Part shown: in pieces, positions 60,748-64,000 of the stretch
How positions within the stretch are numbered: position 1 is the first letter of the stretch
Layout of the letters: every line of letters starts with the position of its first letter
Assembly (NCBI RefSeq): GCF_036226765.1
Contig: NZ_CP109017.1
Span: forward strand, 5,085,001 to 5,149,000
Length of the DNA: 64,000 nt
DNA from: Streptomyces sp. NBC_00670
GTDB lineage: Bacteria > Actinomycetota > Actinomycetes > Streptomycetales > Streptomycetaceae
Direction: 5' to 3'
Program-made: the position numbers and the translations under genes
The notes under the pieces: generated by a model
What the model was told of the DNA's origin: nothing
The model's input: only the letters and a program-made list of their open reading frames with translations
Databases searched by the model: none

Positions 60748-62143
60748 CGAGGCGCGCGACATCGCCGCGCCCCCGAGAACCGGGCCGCGCCACGCGGCCC
60801 CGAGGAAGCCGCTGTTCACCCGCTTCCACGTGCCGGCCGGCAAGGCGATAGCGCTGGCGGCGATGCCGACGGCGGTCCTCATGGGGATGGGGCTCACGCC
60901 GACGCTCGCCACCGCCGACGACCAGCCGTCGCCCTCCAAGACCCTGTCGGCCGAGGAGTACAAGGACTGCGTGGACGCACTGGCCTCCGCGTCGGCCTCG
61001 CCGTCCGCGTCGGAATCGGCCAAGGACAAGGCCGAGGCCGAGGACAAGGACACCGAGTCGGGGAAGGCGGACGAGAAGACGGGCTCGTCGTCCTCCGACG
61101 ACTCGAAGGGTTCCACGTCCGACGGCTCGAAGGGCTCCTCGGATTCGGCGGACACGTCGGGCTCCGGATCCTCCGGTTCCTCGTCGACATCGAACTCCGA
61201 CTCGGGCTCCTCCTCGTCCTCCTCGTCCTCTTCCTCGGATTCAGGTTCCGAGGACAAGGGCGCGGGCGACGACAAGAGCGAGCCGTCCGCCTCTCCCTCC
61301 GCCTCCGCGAGCGGCGGTGGCGGGCTGCTGCAGGGCATCGGCGACGCCCTGAAGGACATCCTCACCCCGGGCGACGACGCCGCGGACTCCGGCGACACCT
61401 CGTCGGCCACCCCGGACCCCTCGGCGTCCAAGACGGCCGACGACGCCGCCGCCAAGGCGAAGGAGACCACCAAGAAGGTCACCGACACGGCCGGGGACGC
61501 CGTCAAGGACGTCACCGACACGGCGACCGAGGCGGCGGGGGACGCGGCTCAGAAGGCCACCGAGAAGGCCAAGGAGGCGGCGGAGGAGGCCACGTCCTCG
61601 CCGTCCCCCTCCAGCTCGGCCGACCCCAGCCCGTCCGCCTCCGCGAGCGACGGCACCGACCCGGACGACTGCCCGGTGGCCACCGACGCCGAGGGCGGCG
61701 TCGACAACCAGGTGCTCCTCCCCGACGACCCCTGGCACCTCCAGGCCAGCTCGCTGACGCTGAAGGGCGCCGACTACAAGGGCATCGTCGAGGTCAGGAC
61801 CGCCGACGGCACCACCAAGAAGGTCCTCAAGTACGTCATCTCCGCCGGCACCGACATCGGCGACCTGCACCAGACGGTGCTCGACCCGCGGACCGGCACG
61901 ACGCACCACGTCCAGGCCGCCAAGGGCTCGATCTCGACCATCACCGACGGCGACACCGTCATGTACACCGAGAGCATCTCCGGCAATCTGCTCGGCCTCA
62001 TCCCGATCACGTTCGACCCGGAGCACCCGCCGCCGCTGAACATCCCGCTGATCTACTTCACCCACGTCGAGGTCGTCCAGGCCGGCCAGTTCGGCGGCAC
62101 CCTGCACATCCCCGGTCTGCACCAGTACACGACCGACGGCTGA
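60737..62143 (+). CDS. Secreted protein with Ser/Asp-rich low-complexity region and C-terminal beta domain
   Basis: The 468-residue product (GTG 60737) has a signal peptide or anchor (about 33-60, AIALAAMPTAVLMGMGLTPTLATA) and a Cys (EEYKDCVDAL). Then come some 110 residues rich in Ser, Asp, Gly and Lys, a helical amphipathic repeat (AKETTKKVTDTAGDAVKDVTD..., LEA-like, about 245-285), a second Ser/Pro stretch, a second Cys (DPDDCPVA) and a conserved-looking 150-residue C-terminal domain (LQASSLTLKGADYKGIVEVRTADGT..., HVEVVQAGQFGGTLHIPGLHQ). I do not recognise the family. It is coupled to the DUF6114 gene by an 11-base overlap. Confidence 0.82.
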   Translation: MSADEARDIAAPPRTGPRHAAPRKPLFTRFHVPAGKAIALAAMPTAVLMGMGLTPTLATADDQPSPSKTLSAEEYKDCVDALASASASPSASESAKDKAEAEDKDTESGKADEKTGSSSSDDSKGSTSDGSKGSSDSADTSGSGSSGSSSTSNSDSGSSSSSSSSSSDSGSEDKGAGDDKSEPSASPSASASGGGGLLQGIGDALKDILTPGDDAADSGDTSSATPDPSASKTADDAAAKAKETTKKVTDTAGDAVKDVTDTATEAAGDAAQKATEKAKEAAEEATSSPSPSSSADPSPSASASDGTDPDDCPVATDAEGGVDNQVLLPDDPWHLQASSLTLKGADYKGIVEVRTADGTTKKVLKYVISAGTDIGDLHQTVLDPRTGTTHHVQAAKGSISTITDGDTVMYTESISGNLLGLIPITFDPEHPPPLNIPLIYFTHVEVVQAGQFGGTLHIPGLHQYTTDG

Positions 62144-62174
62144 CCCACCGACCCCCCCCGGGAGCCGCAACGGA

Positions 62175-62217
62175 CTGTGGCCCGGTATCCGCCGGTGAGG
62201 CGGGTACCGGGCCACAG
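62175..62217. terminator. 19-bp stem-loop between convergent envelope operon and pyk
   Basis: Bases 62175-62193 pair with 62199-62217 (one T-G wobble) around a 5-base loop. It lies between the two convergent stop codons (62143 and 62255) and can end both transcripts. Confidence 0.88.
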
Positions 62218-62254
62218 CCCTGCTGTCCTGTGCGCGCCCCCCGGCGCGGTGCGG

Positions 62255-63685
62255 CTAGCCGCGGTCCCCCTCGCCCAGGTGGAGCACGCGCACCATGTTG
62301 GTGGTGCCGGAGACGCCGGGCGGGGAGCCGGCGGTGACGATCACGATGTCACCGGCGTTGAACCGCTTGAGCCGGATCATCTCCTGGTCGACCAGGTCGA
62401 CCATCTCGTCCGTGGTGTTCACGAACGGCACCACGTGCGACTCCACGCCCCAGCTCAGCGCGAGCTGGTTGCGTGTCGACTCGTCGGTGGTGAAGGCCAG
62501 GATCGGCTGGGCCGCGCGGTAGCGGGAGAGCCGGCGGGCGGTGTCGCCGGACTGGGTGAAGGCCACCAGCCCCTTGCCGCCCAGGAAGTCGGCGATCTCG
62601 GCGGCCGCACGGGCCACCGAACCGCCCTGCGTGCGCGGCTTCTTGCCCGGGACCAGCGGCTGAAGCCCCTTGGAGAGCAGTTCCTCCTCGGCCGCGGCGA
62701 CGATCTTCGACATCGTCTTGACCGTCTCGACCGGGTACGCGCCCACGCTCGACTCGGCCGACAGCATCACCGCGTCCGCGCCGTCCAGGATCGCGTTGGC
62801 CACGTCGGACGCCTCGGCGCGGGTGGGCCGGGAGTTGGTGATCATCGACTCCATCATCTGGGTCGCCACGATCACCGGCTTGGCGTTGCGGCGGCACAGC
62901 TCGATGAGCCGCTTCTGCACCATCGGGACCTTCTCCAGCGGGTACTCCACGGCAAGGTCGCCGCGGGCCACCATCACGCCGTCGAAGGCCATCACGACGG
63001 CCTCCATGTTCGCCACCGCCTGCGGCTTCTCGACCTTGGCGACGACGGGGACCCGGCGGCCCTCCTCGTCCATGACCCGGTGCACGTCCTTGACGTCGTC
63101 GGCGTCGCGCACGAAGGAGAGCGCCACCAGGTCGCAGCCCATGCGCAGCGCGAAGCGCAGGTCGTCGATGTCCTTCTCGGACAGCGCCGGGACGTTCACC
63201 GCCGCGCCGGGCAGGTTGATGCCCTTGTGGTCGGAGATGACACCGCCCTCGATGACGATGCTGCGCACCCGGGGGCCCTCGACGTCCAGGACCTTCAGCT
63301 CGACGTTGCCGTCGTTGATCAGGATCTGGTCGCCCTTGGAGACGTCGCCGGGCAGGCCCTTGTACGTCGTGCCGCAGATCGACTTGTCGCCCGGCACGTC
63401 CTCGGTGGTGATGGTGAACTCGTCACCGCGCACCAGCTCGACCGGGCCCTCGGCGAAGGTCTCCAGCCGGATCTTCGGGCCCTGGAGGTCGGCGAGGACA
63501 CCGATGGCCCTGCCCGTCTCCTGGGAGGCGGCGCGGACGCGGTCGTAACGCCCCTGGTGCTCGGCGTGCGAACCGTGGCTGAAGTTGAAGCGGGCCACGT
63601 TCATGCCGGCCTCGATCAGCGCGACGAGCTGCTCGTGGGAGTCGACCGCGGGGCCGAGAGTACAGACGATTTTCGAACGGCGCAT
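62255..63685 (-). CDS. pyk: Pyruvate kinase
   Basis: The 476-residue glycolytic enzyme turns phosphoenolpyruvate and ADP into pyruvate and ATP. Marks: MRRSKIVCTLGPA start, NVARFNFSHG, VLADLQGPKIR, the catalytic lysine region VVAKVEKPQAV, MVARGDLAVEYP and ATQMMESMI with TRAEASDVANA. Streptomyces usually have two pyk genes; which one this is cannot be seen here. ATG 63685 is followed on the same strand upstream by ackA, an order that groups pyruvate and acetate metabolism. Confidence 0.97.
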   Translation of the reverse strand: MRRSKIVCTLGPAVDSHEQLVALIEAGMNVARFNFSHGSHAEHQGRYDRVRAASQETGRAIGVLADLQGPKIRLETFAEGPVELVRGDEFTITTEDVPGDKSICGTTYKGLPGDVSKGDQILINDGNVELKVLDVEGPRVRSIVIEGGVISDHKGINLPGAAVNVPALSEKDIDDLRFALRMGCDLVALSFVRDADDVKDVHRVMDEEGRRVPVVAKVEKPQAVANMEAVVMAFDGVMVARGDLAVEYPLEKVPMVQKRLIELCRRNAKPVIVATQMMESMITNSRPTRAEASDVANAILDGADAVMLSAESSVGAYPVETVKTMSKIVAAAEEELLSKGLQPLVPGKKPRTQGGSVARAAAEIADFLGGKGLVAFTQSGDTARRLSRYRAAQPILAFTTDESTRNQLALSWGVESHVVPFVNTTDEMVDLVDQEMIRLKRFNAGDIVIVTAGSPPGVSGTTNMVRVLHLGEGDRG

Positions 63686-63712
63686 GGGGCGATCCTATCG
63701 GTTTGTTTCGCT

Positions 63713-63726
63713 ACGGAATATTCCGT
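63713..63726. promoter_or_regulatory. 14-bp perfect palindrome between ackA and pyk
   Basis: ACGGAATATTCCGT is a perfect palindrome in an AT-rich island 28 bases upstream of the pyk start. It is an operator candidate for pyk, or part of its promoter. Confidence 0.5.
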
Positions 63727-63758
63727 CGGGCGGAAGCTACAAATGCGCGGGTTGCCGC

Positions 63759-64000
63759 TCAGGTGTGGTCCTCCAGGGCGGTCCCGTCCGCGACCAATGC
63801 GTAGGTCTGGGTGGCGATTTCCATCTCCTCGTCGGTGGGTACGACGGCGACGGCGACCCGCGCGGAGTCCGGCGAGATCAGCCGCGCCTCCCCGGAGCGC
63901 ACCGCGTTGCGCTCCTCGTCGACCGCCAGGCCGAAGACGTCCAGGCCCTCGATCGCGGCCCGCCGCACCGCCGCCGCGTTCTCGCCCACGCCCGCGGTGA
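63759..64000 (-). CDS. ackA: Acetate kinase, C-terminal part (5' end outside window)
   Basis: About 80 residues of the C-terminus are present. The stretch TAGVGENAAAVRRAAIEGLDVFGL followed by ISPDSARVAVAVVPTDEEMEIA is the conserved end of acetate kinase, which makes acetyl phosphate from acetate and ATP. It lies directly upstream of pyk on the same strand, with 73 bases between them. Confidence 0.93.
   Translation of the reverse strand, partial: TAGVGENAAAVRRAAIEGLDVFGLAVDEERNAVRSGEARLISPDSARVAVAVVPTDEEMEIATQTYALVADGTALEDHT

Overview
The window is 64 kb of a very GC-rich chromosome (codon third positions almost all G or C, many GTG and TTG starts, GGAGG-type ribosome binding sites). It carries the Scy/FilP cytoskeletal pair, the NucS mismatch endonuclease, isobutyryl-CoA mutase and a chitinase promoter of the type known from Streptomyces. 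This is the conserved core of a Streptomyces or very close relative's chromosome; from memory the gene order matches the SCO5356-SCO5424 stretch of S. coelicolor. I see no rRNA, tRNA, CRISPR array, insertion sequence or prophage.

Layout. 0-20 kb is a housekeeping block on the plus strand: thrB (3' end), rho, an LCP cell-wall ligase, rpmE, prfA, prmC, a Sua5/YrdC enzyme, a phosphatase-like protein, an SHMT-like protein, a WecA/TagO-type glycosyltransferase and the complete ATP synthase operon atpIBEFHAGDC, closed by a strong terminator, then a DUF2550 protein. 20-25 kb holds, mostly on the minus strand, a secreted GH18 chitinase with its operator, a cobalamin adenosyltransferase and an ABC exporter with a divergent TetR gene. 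25-36.5 kb holds a STAS protein, a large membrane-anchored P-loop ATPase, nucS, small unknown proteins, a luciferase-like oxidoreductase and two tandem paralogous ABC ATPase/permease pairs. 36.5-41.5 kb holds filP and scy (polar growth scaffold). 41.7-44.6 kb holds methylmalonyl-CoA epimerase, a thiolase and meaB. 44.7-54.8 kb is regulatory and stress-like: a PepSY lipoprotein-like or secreted protein divergent from an OmpR-type two-component system, MarR regulators, three tandem AIM24-family genes, two DUF3817 membrane proteins, a DUF77/MTH1187 protein and an HTH regulator divergent from an MFS exporter. 54.8-58.6 kb holds icmA, a TetR gene and a thioredoxin-TPR co-chaperone. 59-62 kb is an uncharacterised three-gene envelope operon (DUF6230, DUF6114, Ser-rich secreted protein). 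62-64 kb holds pyruvate kinase and the 3' end of ackA.

How the genes work together. rho, rpmE, prfA, prmC and the Sua5 gene serve transcription termination and translation; the atp operon serves energy. Cobalamin adenosyltransferase, epimerase, thiolase, MeaB and IcmA form a dispersed B12-dependent acyl-CoA rearrangement set. Scy and FilP organise the hyphal tip.

Most notable observations: (1) two adjacent genes in the ancient prfA-prmC-sua5-ywlE-glyA-atp synteny encode enzymes that have lost canonical catalytic residues: an LMW-PTP with Ser in place of the nucleophilic Cys, and an SHMT with Tyr to His and Arg to Gln changes; (2) a modular palindromic intergenic repeat in five places; (3) an almost perfect 24-bp palindrome directly in front of icmA; (4) OmpR-type direct repeats between a PepSY gene and a two-component system that share Asp-rich extracytoplasmic segments; (5) a DUF6230/DUF6114/Ser-rich operon of unknown function.
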